Origin: Butyrivibrio sp. AE3009
GTDB lineage: Bacteria; Bacillota; Clostridia; Lachnospirales; Lachnospiraceae
DNA: 64,000 nt
Direction of reading: 5' to 3'
NCBI RefSeq assembly: GCF_000420845.1
Contig: NZ_ATVS01000005.1
Span: forward strand, 62,001 to 126,000
Below the pieces are notes generated by a model. It ran no database searches. It was not told the DNA's origin and saw nothing but the letters and a program-made list of their open reading frames with translations. Positions within the stretch are counted from its first letter, which is position 1. Every line of letters starts with the position of its first letter. Positions 1 to 9,000 of this stretch are shown here, one piece after another. The position numbers and the translations under genes are program-made.

Positions 1-1
1 C

Positions 2-856
2 CTTAGAACCAAGATGAAACAGGCTGAGGGAAATAAGGCAGCCGGTGCTGCTGCGGCAGCGGGTGTTGCCGGTGCGGCAACTGTAGCTGGTGCGGCAAGT
101 GCGGTTGATGGTGCAATGGGAGCTGATGAGACAATTAAAGGATTTGATCCCGATGCTGCAGGTAGTGCAGCCGGTGGTGTAACAGGTGATTCTGTGAACG
201 GATATGTTCCTGCTCCTGTGGTTCCTACTCAGGGCGGCGAGTCCTATTTTGACGGAAGCGGTATCGAACTCTTCGGAATTCTGCTTCTTACATTTATTCT
301 CAGCGGTATCACCTGCGGTCTTGCAACACCCTGGATGCTCTGCAAGATCTTCAAGTGGAGAAAGAACCACACAGTTATCGATGGCAGAAGACTTGATTTC
401 AACGGAACCGGCGGCAACCTCTTCGGACACTGGATCCTCTGGGAGATCCTCACAGCTGTTACCTGCGGTATCTATGGTTTCTTCATGTATGTGGCTGTAA
501 GAAAGTGGGAGATGAAGCACACCTTCTATCAGGATCAGCCTGAAATGCAGGGAAGCTTCGACGGCAACAGCTTCCAGTATCTGGGCTACGGACTTCTTCA
601 GGGACTTCTCGTTATGCTGACCTGCGGTATTGCAGCACCCTGGACCATCACAATGATCGAGAAGTGGCAGATGAAGCACTCTGTTGTAGCCAATGACAGA
701 ATGAGATACGACGGAACAGGTCTTGGACTTCTCGGACAGTATCTGATCTTTGCGATATTAAGTGCTATTACCTGCGGTATTTACCTGCCTTGGGGAATTG
801 TAAGACTTGATAAGTATCTTTTCTCGCATGTACATGTTGATGAGACATTAATGTGA
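2..856 (+). CDS. DUF898/YjgN-like membrane protein, 5' end probably missing
   Basis: The frame is open to the window edge. The first ATG (position 14) has no ribosome site, so the gene probably begins upstream. After an alanine-rich low-complexity stretch of about 70 residues come four tandem units of about 50 residues. Each has a [FY][DN]G.G opening, a hydrophobic segment with a TCG[IL] motif, and, in three of the four, a PW, followed by K/RW...KH. This repeated pattern is typical of DUF898 (YjgN-like) membrane proteins, whose biochemical role is unknown. The final unit ends close to the C terminus, so the 3' end is complete. The gene is followed by a structured hairpin element and then a strong terminator. 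Family assignment rests on motif memory and is moderate. Confidence 0.6.
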   Translation, partial: LRTKMKQAEGNKAAGAAAAAGVAGAATVAGAASAVDGAMGADETIKGFDPDAAGSAAGGVTGDSVNGYVPAPVVPTQGGESYFDGSGIELFGILLLTFILSGITCGLATPWMLCKIFKWRKNHTVIDGRRLDFNGTGGNLFGHWILWEILTAVTCGIYGFFMYVAVRKWEMKHTFYQDQPEMQGSFDGNSFQYLGYGLLQGLLVMLTCGIAAPWTITMIEKWQMKHSVVANDRMRYDGTGLGLLGQYLIFAILSAITCGIYLPWGIVRLDKYLFSHVHVDETLM

Positions 857-931
857 TGATATGGGTGTCAAAAGTCAAAAATGCGTACATGCTTGCATGT
901 TAAGCATTTTGACTTTATGACCCGAACAAAT
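851..931 (+). repeat. Post-stop hairpin element, copy 1
   Basis: It starts at the stop codon (tgatgatatggg). It consists of long arms (gtcaaaagtcaaaaatgc against gcattttgac), a central perfect palindrome acatgc-tt-gcatgt, and ends in gacccgaacaa. The same architecture with different arm sequences follows flgL at 57334-57412. Confidence 0.65.
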
Positions 932-940
932 ATAATGGAA

Positions 941-983
941 CCCCGCTCCGCGCGACCAGATCGTTACCGGAGCGGGGTTTTTT
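941..983 (+). terminator. Rho-independent terminator
   Basis: A 10-bp GC-rich stem (ccccgctccg / cggagcgggg) is followed directly by six T residues. It ends the DUF898-like gene's transcript. Confidence 0.9.
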
Positions 984-1092
984 GCGAAAAAAATAAAAAT
1001 AAACACTTTAGTATGCTAATGCGGTATACAATTACCATGATGCTATGTTAAAATATATCAATCATATTAAAATCGCACAGGAGGAAAGTATT

Positions 1093-1881
1093 ATGAAAAA
1101 GAAGATTATTGCGGCATTTTCTGCCATGGTGATGGCGTTATCGCTGATGGGCTGCGGCAGTGCAGGAGCAGCTAAGACAGATGTTGAGTATATCAAGGAC
1201 AAGGGAACACTTCTTGTTGGTATCACTGATTTCGCACCTATGGATTACAAGGATGACTCCGGCAACTGGATCGGTTTTGACGCCGATCTTGCCAAAAAGG
1301 TTGGAGAGTCCCTTGGAGTTAAGGTTGAATTCGTAGAGATAGACTGGGACAACAAGGTTCTTGAGCTTAACAACAAATCAATCGACGTTGTATGGAATGG
1401 AATGACTCTTACATCCGAAGTTACGAGCGCTATGGAGTGCTCCAAGCCTTATCTTAACAATGCACAGGTAGTAGTTGTTCCTTCATCTGTTGCAGCTACA
1501 GTAACAACCGTTGACGAAGCCAAGGCTCTTAGCTTTGCTGTTGAGACAGGTTCTGCAGGCGAGCAGGCTGCCAAGGATAGCGACTTTAACTATATCGGTG
1601 TAACATCTCAGGCTGACGCAGTTATGGAGGTTCAGGCAGGAACTTCAGGAGCCTGCATCATCGACCTTCTTATGGCAGGAGCCATGATCGGTGAGGGAAC
1701 CAGCTATCCCGACCTTACACACACAGTTGAGCTTACCACTGAGGAGTACGGCATCGGCTGCAGAAAAGGCTCTGACCTTGCAGCATATATCAACGATCAG
1801 CTCAAGGCTTTTTACGACGACGGAAGTCTCATGCAGATCGCTCAGCAGTATGGCGTCCAGGACGCAGTAATTTCCCAGTAA
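1093..1881 (+). CDS. Polar amino-acid ABC transporter, substrate-binding lipoprotein
   Basis: Type 3 extracellular solute-binding protein (PBPb fold) that captures an amino acid outside the membrane for the permease and ATPase encoded next. The start at 1093 was chosen over an upstream ATG at 1045 because it has a gaggaaag ribosome site and begins a lipoprotein signal: MKKK, a hydrophobic core and lipobox LMGC with Cys21. The mature domain opens with the family signature GTLLVGITDFAPMDYKD followed by GFDADLAKKVGE; the later VWNGMTLT stretch is also typical. Length of 262 residues is normal. It is 13 bp upstream of the permease, so one operon. The exact amino acid cannot be read from the sequence. 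Confidence 0.9.
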   Translation: MKKKIIAAFSAMVMALSLMGCGSAGAAKTDVEYIKDKGTLLVGITDFAPMDYKDDSGNWIGFDADLAKKVGESLGVKVEFVEIDWDNKVLELNNKSIDVVWNGMTLTSEVTSAMECSKPYLNNAQVVVVPSSVAATVTTVDEAKALSFAVETGSAGEQAAKDSDFNYIGVTSQADAVMEVQAGTSGACIIDLLMAGAMIGEGTSYPDLTHTVELTTEEYGIGCRKGSDLAAYINDQLKAFYDDGSLMQIAQQYGVQDAVISQ

Positions 1882-1894
1882 AAGAGGCTTATTT

Positions 1895-2551
1895 ATGTTT
1901 TGGACCGTAACCTTATCACTACTTGAGGGCTTCCTCTCCACAATTAAATTATTTGCGCTGACACTTTTGTTCTCACTTCCTTTGGGGCTTCTTATCTGTT
2001 TTGGCTCCATGGGAAGGCTGCGCATTTTAAGAGCAGTTCTTCGTTTTATCATATGGATTATCAGAGGTACGCCGCTGATGTTACAGCTCCTTGTTATCTA
2101 CTATGGCCCGGGTATCTTTTTTGGCATCAATGTCTGGGGAACCTCTGGGCAGGGAAGATTCATGGCGGCGCTGATCGCTTTTGTCATCAATTATGCTTGT
2201 TATTTCAGTGAGATATACAGAGGCGGCGTGCAGTCCATTCCCGTGGGCCAGTACGAAGCTGCACAGGTTCTTGGAATGACCAGATGGCAGACCTTCAAGA
2301 AGGTAATCCTTCTCCAGCTCATCAAGCGCATCGTTCCGCCAATTTCCAATGAAGTCATCACTTTGGTCAAGGATACCTCCCTTGCCAGAGTTATCGCAGT
2401 ATACGAGATCATCTGGAACGGTCAGGCCTTTATCAAAAGTAGCGGAATCATCTGGCCGCTTTTTTACACAGGCGCGTTCTACCTGATCTTCAGCGGATTG
2501 CTTACACTGCTATTTAGATATATAGAGGACAAATTGTCATATTTCAGATAA
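1895..2551 (+). CDS. Polar amino-acid ABC transporter, permease
   Basis: HisM/GlnP-family integral membrane subunit of 218 residues with about five hydrophobic segments. It shows the N-terminal RGTPLMLQL motif and the cytoplasmic EAA loop (YEAAQVLGMTRWQTFKKVILLQ) that docks the ATPase. It lies between the binding protein (13 bp upstream) and the ATPase (13 bp downstream), giving a complete importer with one permease gene that presumably works as a homodimer. Complete and ordinary for the family. Confidence 0.92.
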   Translation: MFWTVTLSLLEGFLSTIKLFALTLLFSLPLGLLICFGSMGRLRILRAVLRFIIWIIRGTPLMLQLLVIYYGPGIFFGINVWGTSGQGRFMAALIAFVINYACYFSEIYRGGVQSIPVGQYEAAQVLGMTRWQTFKKVILLQLIKRIVPPISNEVITLVKDTSLARVIAVYEIIWNGQAFIKSSGIIWPLFYTGAFYLIFSGLLTLLFRYIEDKLSYFR

Positions 2552-2564
2552 AAAAGGAAGTTTT

Positions 2565-3320
2565 ATGCCAATACTTGAAGTTAACAACCTGAAAAAGAAA
2601 TTCGAAAATACTGAGATCCTCAAGGGAATATCCTTCAGCATGGAGGAGGGGCAGACCATTTCTGTGATCGGCTCCTCGGGAAGCGGTAAGACCACTATGC
2701 TAAGATGCCTTAACCTGCTGGAGTTTGCTGATGAGGGCACAATTACCGTCAATGGAGAGAAGCTGTTTGACGCATCGGAGAAGCTGGGAAACCCTGATGA
2801 ACTCAGGGAGAAGCGCCTCCATTTTGGAATGGTATTCCAGCAGTTCAATCTTTTCCCGCAGTACACAGCTCTTGAGAACGTAACTCTTGCGCCAAGCCTC
2901 AGGGGCGATGGCAGGAGCAGCGAAGAGATCCTTAATATGGGCAAGGAGCTCCTTGACCAGATGGGGCTCTCAGACAGAATGAACAACTATCCCCATCAGC
3001 TATCCGGCGGTCAGCAGCAGCGTGTTGCGATTGCGAGAGCACTGGCTCTTAAGCCTGATATTCTCTGCTTCGACGAGCCCACCTCGGCTCTGGATCCGGA
3101 GCTCACCGGCGAAGTTCTTCGCGTTATCAGGGAACTTGCCAACAAGCATATGACCATGATCATTGTAACCCATGAGATGGCCTTCGCCAGGGATGTAGCT
3201 GACGAAGTTATTTTTATGGACTCCGGAATTATTCTTGAGAAAGGCCCTGCGGCGGACGTCATCAATAATCCTGCCAAGGAACGCACAAGGCAGTTCCTGT
3301 CTTCTTTGAGTTCTCACTAA
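2565..3320 (+). CDS. Polar amino-acid ABC transporter, ATP-binding protein
   Basis: GlnQ/HisP-type ATPase of 251 residues. Visible motifs in order: Walker A GSSGSGKTT (about residue 36), Q-loop VFQQFNLFPQ, signature LSGGQQQRVAIARAL, Walker B ILCFDEPTSALDPE and switch histidine VTHEM. Powers import of the ligand delivered by the upstream lipoprotein. Ribosome site aaggaag precedes the ATG. No terminator is evident after it before the large surface-protein gene, which has its own ribosome site 143 bp downstream. Confidence 0.95.
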   Translation: MPILEVNNLKKKFENTEILKGISFSMEEGQTISVIGSSGSGKTTMLRCLNLLEFADEGTITVNGEKLFDASEKLGNPDELREKRLHFGMVFQQFNLFPQYTALENVTLAPSLRGDGRSSEEILNMGKELLDQMGLSDRMNNYPHQLSGGQQQRVAIARALALKPDILCFDEPTSALDPELTGEVLRVIRELANKHMTMIIVTHEMAFARDVADEVIFMDSGIILEKGPAADVINNPAKERTRQFLSSLSSH

Positions 3321-3463
3321 AGAAATAAAATCATAATTAAAATCATCTAAAACAAAAATAAATTTCAATATGATGATTCATATGATTCTCTTCTTGCTAT
3401 TATGTCAAAGTCGCCAAAGGATTGGTGACTGATATGAATAAGTTAATAATAGGGAGAGAGAGT

Positions 3464-6400
3464 ATGAAAAACACAATTGACAAGCAGATAATCAAAGCGC
3501 TGACTATCGGTATCAGTGCCAGCATGAGCCTTCAGTCTATGACTGTTCAGGCAGCTGACATCGATATCCCTTCAGACCCTTCAGCACAGACACCGGGTGC
3601 TGTACAGGAGAATGGCGATGCTAATGCGTCATCTTCTAAGGGGATGAACAGCGCTGTTTCTGATGCTATAGACGAGGCAAAAGAGGCTGTCAGCGGTGCC
3701 ATGGATGATGCCGCTCCGGCTGCATCTACAGATCCCGCTGAGCCTGAACAGCCCGCAGATCCTGCTGAGCCTGCAGACCCTTCAGAGCCTGCGCAGCCCG
3801 TAGATCCCGCTGAGCCTTCGCAGCCTGCAGATCCTACAGAACCTGCCACAGATGCTCCTGCTGAGTCAGTTGAAAAGAGTGAAATAGATAAGAATCTTGA
3901 GAGTGCGAAAAAGGCTATCGACAACATCGACAAAGATGTAGATGACCTTGATTGCCTCAACAATGCAGCTGCCGGAGCAGTATCAGATTACAGAGAGACT
4001 GTAAGCGACGAAGCTGTTAAGATGGCTGAGAATTATTCTCAGGCAGCAGTAAGAGAAGCAGAAGAAGCTGCTAAGGCAGCAGATAATGCCAAGCTTGATG
4101 CTGAGCAGACTGCCGAGAACAGCACAGCTGTCAAGGACGCAGCAGACAAGGTATACAATTCCAAGAAGGCCGCTGAGAAGGCCAAGGAAGATGCCCAGTC
4201 TCTTGTGGATGATGCCAATAAGGCAGCAGAGGATGCCAGAAACAGGGCAGAGGCAGCAAACACAGCAGTTCAGAATGCTAAGGCTGATGCCGATGCAGCA
4301 GGCAAAGAAGTAGAGGATGCCAAGAAAGCTTATGACAAGGCAGAGGCTGCAGTTACCGCTGCAGAGAGCGCTCTTTTGGAGATCCTCAGAAAGAATGGCA
4401 TCACAGATCCTGATGGAAACTACAGCGGTGATGTTAAGGAAGCCATCGACAACGCCAAGGCAGCAGTAGACGGCGCTAAGAAGGCACTTGATATTGCTGA
4501 TACTAACCTTTCTCAGGCTACCAAGAACAAAGAGGATGCTGATAAGGAAGTTTCTGCAAAGGAGACAGCTCTTACAGATGCAACAGATGCAGCACAGAAG
4601 GCTGCAGATAATCTTCAGGAGAAGCAGAATAACTCTCAGAAAATTCAGGATAACATCGATAAGTACACTCAGGATATTGAGGATGCTAACTCTGAGATAG
4701 AGGAATGCAGTCAGAACCTTGAGACTGCCAAGGCTGAGGACAAGGCAGCCAAGGAAGCGCTTGAGGATGCCAAAGAGACCAAGGAAAGTGCAGAAAAAGC
4801 TGTAGAGAGCGCAGAGGCAGCACTTGAGAAGGCTCAGGAAAAATATGATAAAGCTTATGAAGAAAAGAGAAAGCAGGAGGAGAGGAAAGCTAAGAATCGA
4901 ATAGCGCGTGAAGCAGCAGAGCTTGACAAGACAGCAAAAGAGAAAGATAAAAAAGCTGCTGAGGATGCTTACCAGGAAGCATTGAAGAAAGTAGAGGCTG
5001 CGCAGAAGGCTCTTGAAGATGCACAGAAGGCTAAGGATGAGGCTGACGGTAAGCTTGATGCTGCCAATAAGGCCAAGGAGCAGGCTGTAGACGATGAGAA
5101 GACTGCAACAGAAGCAGCTCAGAAGGCAGAGCAGGCCAAGGAAGACGCAGAGACCAAGCTTAAGACTGCTAAGAGTGAAAAAGAGGCTGCTGAGAAAGCT
5201 CTCGAAGAAGTAATCGGCGAAGTGGCTGATGAGAAGGAGGCTGCTGAAGTAATCCAGGAAGCTCAGGAGACCCTTGAAGATGCACAAGCCAATATTGCAA
5301 AGGCTGATCAGGAAAAGGCTGCTGCTGAGGCTGCTAAGAAAGCTGCCGACGATATTGCAGAGACCGAAAAGGGTAATATGGATCAGGCAGACAAGGATAT
5401 TGCGACTGCTAATAACGAGAAGACTGAGCTTGAAGGACAGAAGACTAAGGCTGAGGAGGAGAAGGCTCAGGCGGAGGAAGATATTGAGACTGCAAAGTCA
5501 GATATTAAGACGGCTGAGGACAACATAAAAGATATCGAGGATGCCATCGATGTTGTTGATGGTTGGATGAAGAATCTGGAGAAGAATAGTAAGACCAGAG
5601 GAAAGCTTGGCGATAATGAGAAAATTGCGAAAGATCTGATTAAGCTTCTTGTATACCAGAAGCATCCCGAATATGATCCCAAAGATATAAGCGTTGATGG
5701 ATTGGTATCATTTGCTGACTGGGATAGTAACTACATGATAGTAAGATATGAAGGCAAGGAAATTGGAAGATACAATTTTGAATGTCTTAATGATCGTAAT
5801 GAACATCAGATTGCTCCTCGTTATCTAATAAATAATAACAGAATTACAAAGATCAGAATTATCGATAAGCGTGACACTGAAAATCCGATTATTGAAGCTG
5901 ATTGTAGAGACTGTGAGAGCAAAATAAAGGATGCAAAATCCGCAGAGAAATCTACCCAGGAAACGGCTAAGCAGACAGCTGAGACAACCAAAGGACAGCT
6001 CGAGACAAAGGTAACCGAACTTGGCACCACAATCTCCGATCTCACTACCAAAGTTGGTGAAAAGGAAACTGAGATAACAAATGCCAAGGAAAGAAAAGGA
6101 AAGAGCGAAGAGGCATACAATAAGGCTATATCCGATTCTGAAGCTGCAGCCGGCAAAGCTGAAAAAGCTCAGGAGAAGATAGATAGTGAGCAGGAAAGAA
6201 TCGATGCTGCCAAGCCTATTGTAGATAACGCCAATGCATCACAGGAGAAGGCAGCTGCCTATGAAGGCGCTCAGCAAACTGCAGAGCAGGCAGCAGATGC
6301 CGCAAGACAGGCCGCTTCAAACAAGGAAGAGGCAGAAAACAAAGTTAAACAGGCAACTTCAGATGTAACGAAAGCTGAAGGAGTAGCTGCAGATAAGCAG

Positions 6401-7717
6401 TCTGACCTTGAAGACGCTCAGGAAGCATATGATCAGGCATTTTCCAAAGCAGAGGAGCTTCGTAAGAAGATGGAGGATGCTCGGGCTGCTTATAAAAAAG
6501 CAGAGGAGGCATTCAATAAGGCCAAAGAAGTCGAGGATAAGGAAAAAGCTAGCTGGCGTATCGGAGCCAACTTCAATGAAGCTAACAGAAATCTAAAATC
6601 CGCTAAAGATGCTAAGGAAAAGGCTGACAAGGCTCTTGAAGAAGCAACCAATGCATATAATGAAGCAAGTGGAACAGCTAATGAGAAGAGTGAAGCTCTG
6701 ACTAAGGCAGAAGAGGCAGCAAACACAGCCAATCAGAAGCTTGCAGATGCAATGCAGAATCTTGCTGACGAAGAAGAGAAAGCCAAGACAGCCGCTGATG
6801 AGCTGACACAGGCAGATAAGGACAATGTAGATGCGCAGAAGGCCCTTGAGGATGCAAAGAAAGATCTTGCCAGCGCTAAGGACAATCAGAAGACCGCAGA
6901 ATCAGAGCTGACAAATGCTACTAAAGCCAGAGAGGCAGCTGAGCAGAAACTCGATTCTGTATCAGAGGCAGAGAAGAAAGTTGAGGAGATGGCTGCAAAG
7001 CTTAATGAACTCAAAGCTGCAGCAGGCGCCAGCAAGGAAGACATCAAGAAGCTCGAGGCAGAGTACGAGAAGGCTCTCGAAGCATACGAGGATGCCAAGA
7101 AGGCAGCTGCCGAAGCTAATACAGAAGCAGATAAAGCTACCGATTATGCTAAGGAAGCAGAGGACGCTTTTTACGATGAGAACAGCTTCAGAGTTAAGAA
7201 GCCTACCCCAACTGAGGACGAGACTCCCGGCAACGGTGGGGATAATGGCTCTGACAACGGAAATAACGATGATTCCGACAACGGAAACGGCTCAGGTAAC
7301 ACAGGCAAGAAGCCTGAGGAGAAGCTGATCCCTGTATCAGACAGAGATGTTAACCCTTCAGATCTTCCCGAGGTTCTCGGTGCCAAGAGACCTGCCGCTA
7401 CCAAGAACAATGCGCCTTCCAAGGAAGAGCCTGCAGAGAAAGTAGCAGTAACCACAGCTGAATACAACATGGGTGAAATCGCAGAGACCATCAATGTTCC
7501 CGGCGAAAAGAACGCAGAGACCAAGGACGATTCCGCCAAGGTAGTTGTTTCCAACGAGGCAGAGTCAGCAACAATCTCAGCTGATAAGCTCATTCCTCCT
7601 GTACCTACAAGGAAGGGCTTCCCATGGCCATGGCTCCTTCTCGGCGCCGGCGTAGCAGGCATCACCACAGAGGAAGTCATTAGAAGAAAGAACAAAAAAG
7701 ATAAAAAGAATAAATAA
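3464..7717 (+). CDS. Giant coiled-coil surface protein with a C-terminal membrane anchor
   Basis: A 1417-residue exported protein of unrecognised family. The start at 3464 follows gggagagag; an in-frame ATG at 3422 lacks a good site. Residues 1-30 form a signal peptide ending near VQA. Residues about 75-125 are a Pro/Asp/Glu repeat (PADPAEP-like). Residues about 140-690 and 815-1235 are alanine/glutamate/lysine heptad-rich coiled coil. Between them, residues about 694-814 form a non-coiled insert of more AT-rich coding and richer composition (WMKNL, YMIVRYEGKEIGRYNFE). A Gly/Asn/Asp linker (about 1242-1282) leads to a C-terminal segment FPWPWLLLGAGVAGI and a Lys/Arg tail. No LPXTG sortase motif precedes this segment, so anchoring is probably by the membrane. 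Likely an elongated stalk displaying the central insert; the function is not known. Confidence 0.8.
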   Translation: MKNTIDKQIIKALTIGISASMSLQSMTVQAADIDIPSDPSAQTPGAVQENGDANASSSKGMNSAVSDAIDEAKEAVSGAMDDAAPAASTDPAEPEQPADPAEPADPSEPAQPVDPAEPSQPADPTEPATDAPAESVEKSEIDKNLESAKKAIDNIDKDVDDLDCLNNAAAGAVSDYRETVSDEAVKMAENYSQAAVREAEEAAKAADNAKLDAEQTAENSTAVKDAADKVYNSKKAAEKAKEDAQSLVDDANKAAEDARNRAEAANTAVQNAKADADAAGKEVEDAKKAYDKAEAAVTAAESALLEILRKNGITDPDGNYSGDVKEAIDNAKAAVDGAKKALDIADTNLSQATKNKEDADKEVSAKETALTDATDAAQKAADNLQEKQNNSQKIQDNIDKYTQDIEDANSEIEECSQNLETAKAEDKAAKEALEDAKETKESAEKAVESAEAALEKAQEKYDKAYEEKRKQEERKAKNRIAREAAELDKTAKEKDKKAAEDAYQEALKKVEAAQKALEDAQKAKDEADGKLDAANKAKEQAVDDEKTATEAAQKAEQAKEDAETKLKTAKSEKEAAEKALEEVIGEVADEKEAAEVIQEAQETLEDAQANIAKADQEKAAAEAAKKAADDIAETEKGNMDQADKDIATANNEKTELEGQKTKAEEEKAQAEEDIETAKSDIKTAEDNIKDIEDAIDVVDGWMKNLEKNSKTRGKLGDNEKIAKDLIKLLVYQKHPEYDPKDISVDGLVSFADWDSNYMIVRYEGKEIGRYNFECLNDRNEHQIAPRYLINNNRITKIRIIDKRDTENPIIEADCRDCESKIKDAKSAEKSTQETAKQTAETTKGQLETKVTELGTTISDLTTKVGEKETEITNAKERKGKSEEAYNKAISDSEAAAGKAEKAQEKIDSEQERIDAAKPIVDNANASQEKAAAYEGAQQTAEQAADAARQAASNKEEAENKVKQATSDVTKAEGVAADKQSDLEDAQEAYDQAFSKAEELRKKMEDARAAYKKAEEAFNKAKEVEDKEKASWRIGANFNEANRNLKSAKDAKEKADKALEEATNAYNEASGTANEKSEALTKAEEAANTANQKLADAMQNLADEEEKAKTAADELTQADKDNVDAQKALEDAKKDLASAKDNQKTAESELTNATKAREAAEQKLDSVSEAEKKVEEMAAKLNELKAAAGASKEDIKKLEAEYEKALEAYEDAKKAAAEANTEADKATDYAKEAEDAFYDENSFRVKKPTPTEDETPGNGGDNGSDNGNNDDSDNGNGSGNTGKKPEEKLIPVSDRDVNPSDLPEVLGAKRPAATKNNAPSKEEPAEKVAVTTAEYNMGEIAETINVPGEKNAETKDDSAKVVVSNEAESATISADKLIPPVPTRKGFPWPWLLLGAGVAGITTEEVIRRKNKKDKKNK

Positions 7718-7724
7718 TCAATTG

Positions 7725-7790
7725 GTGCCTGTCACTTCACTTTGATGAAGTGACAGGCACTTTCGTTTAGTAAAGTGACAGGCACTTTCG
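7725..7790 (+). repeat. gtgcctgtcac inverted and direct repeat; possible terminator
   Basis: A 15-bp perfect inverted repeat (gtgcctgtcacttca / tgaagtgacaggcac) is followed by tttcg. An 18-bp direct copy of the right arm begins 25 bp later (7773). It lies between the surface-protein stop and the mgtC promoter and belongs to the modular repeat style found elsewhere in the window. Confidence 0.75.
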
Positions 7791-7808
7791 CTGACTAAAG
7801 CAATGGCT

Positions 7809-7836
7809 TTCACAATAGGGTTATGTTCGGTATAAT
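7809..7836 (+). promoter_or_regulatory. Probable SigA promoter of the MgtC-family gene
   Basis: ttcaca (7809-7814), a 16-bp spacer and a perfect tataat (7831-7836), 34 bp before the start codon. The -35 box is weak. Confidence 0.5.
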
Positions 7837-7870
7837 GTAAGTAACATCAATACTTTTTCAGGAGAAATAT

Positions 7871-8569
7871 ATGAATGCCAAAATAATTCTGGAATTTCTG
7901 GAGAGTTCCAATGATATAGCTGTGGCCATCAGACTCATCATTGCCACCTTATTCGGAAGCCTTATAGGCTGGGAAAGAGTTGTAAAAAGACATAATGCCG
8001 GAATCAAGACCTTTGCCCTGGTGAGCCTTGGGTCTGCGGTTGCCACGTCGCTTAATATTTATCTTGCGATGCTACCGGGGCTCAGCGCTGATGTAAGCCG
8101 TATTCCTGCGGGAGTTGTGAGCGGCATCGGTTTCCTTGGCGCGGGTACCATTCTGGTAACAGGAAGGCAGCAGATCAAGGGCCTTACCACCGCGGCGTCC
8201 CTGTGGGTAACCTCCTGCATGGGAATGGCCATCGGAGGCGGGTATCTGATCATCGGTATTGTCTGCTTCCTTCTTGTAATGATTGCCAACCTTGTTCTTG
8301 TGAGACTTAGCAAAAGAGTTGAGAATTCCAGCAAATACATCAGTGTTTACATTGAGGTCAATAAGAGCGGCGGAGTAAAGAAGCTCTCCAAGTGGATTGC
8401 AGAGCAGAACTATACCATCGCCAGCATGACCAAGAGCAAAGAAAAAACGCTACAATCCAGCGATGTAGCGCTAATGCTTGATGTGGATTTTGATACCATG
8501 AGATCCCACCCGGAATTTCTTCACAACCTAAACCAATTAGAATTTGTTAACTATGTAGAGGAAATTTAA
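7871..8569 (+). CDS. MgtC/SapB family membrane protein
   Basis: A 232-residue inner-membrane protein. The N-terminal half has the family's hydrophobic segments and motifs LIIATLFGSLIGWER, GIKTFALVSLGSA and GVVSGIGFLGAGTIL, followed by GLTTAASLWVTSCMGMAIGGG. The C-terminal part (from about residue 150) is a cytoplasmic ACT-like domain. MgtC proteins are linked to magnesium limitation and to restraining the F-type ATPase in other bacteria; no such link is visible here. Ribosome site caggag precedes ATG. The 3' end overlaps the convergent dtd gene by 4 bp. Confidence 0.9.
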   Translation: MNAKIILEFLESSNDIAVAIRLIIATLFGSLIGWERVVKRHNAGIKTFALVSLGSAVATSLNIYLAMLPGLSADVSRIPAGVVSGIGFLGAGTILVTGRQQIKGLTTAASLWVTSCMGMAIGGGYLIIGIVCFLLVMIANLVLVRLSKRVENSSKYISVYIEVNKSGGVKKLSKWIAEQNYTIASMTKSKEKTLQSSDVALMLDVDFDTMRSHPEFLHNLNQLEFVNYVEEI

Positions 8570-9000
8570 ATATCCAGCACAATCGTCACCGGCCCATCGT
8601 TCACCGACTCAACCTTCATATCGGCGCCGAATACTCCGGTGCCAACCCGGAAGCCTCTGTCGCGGCACTCTTTTACCACCAGCTCGTACAGAGGCTCTGA
8701 TATTTCCGGCCTTGCCGCGTCGGTAAAGCCCGGCCTTCTTGAACTGCAGTCCGCATAGAGCGTGAACTGGCTCACGATAAGGAGCTCAGCCCCTGCATCT
8801 TTGGGATTTATGTTCATCTTACCGTTTTCATCTTCAAATATTCTGAGACCGCAGATCTTGTCTGCGATTTTTTTTGCCTGTGCTTCGGTGTCGTTTACGT
8901 GAACACCAAGGAGCACCAGGAATCCCTTGCCGATTTCGGATACTATTTTGCCATCTATTGTTACGGATGCGGATAATACGCGGGTTAATACTGCTCTCAT
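8566..9000 (-). CDS. dtd: D-aminoacyl-tRNA deacylase
   Basis: Removes D-amino acids (and glycine mischarged on tRNA-Ala) from tRNA. The 144-residue length is typical. It carries the family's two active-site signatures, SQFTLYAD (about residue 77) and the cross-subunit NDGPVTI near the C terminus, plus the LLGVHVNDTE region. The ribosome site AGGAGG lies inside the end of the upstream membrane-protein gene and the ATG directly follows that gene's stop, so the two are translationally coupled. Confidence 0.96.
   Translation of the reverse strand: MRAVLTRVLSASVTIDGKIVSEIGKGFLVLLGVHVNDTEAQAKKIADKICGLRIFEDENGKMNINPKDAGAELLIVSQFTLYADCSSRRPGFTDAARPEISEPLYELVVKECRDRGFRVGTGVFGADMKVESVNDGPVTIVLDI

Noticed and set aside
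3983..5287. 434-codon open frame antisense to the surface protein
   Set aside because: A by-product of the repetitive Ala/Glu/Lys codons on the plus strand; Leu/Cys/Ser-rich nonsense with no ribosome site.
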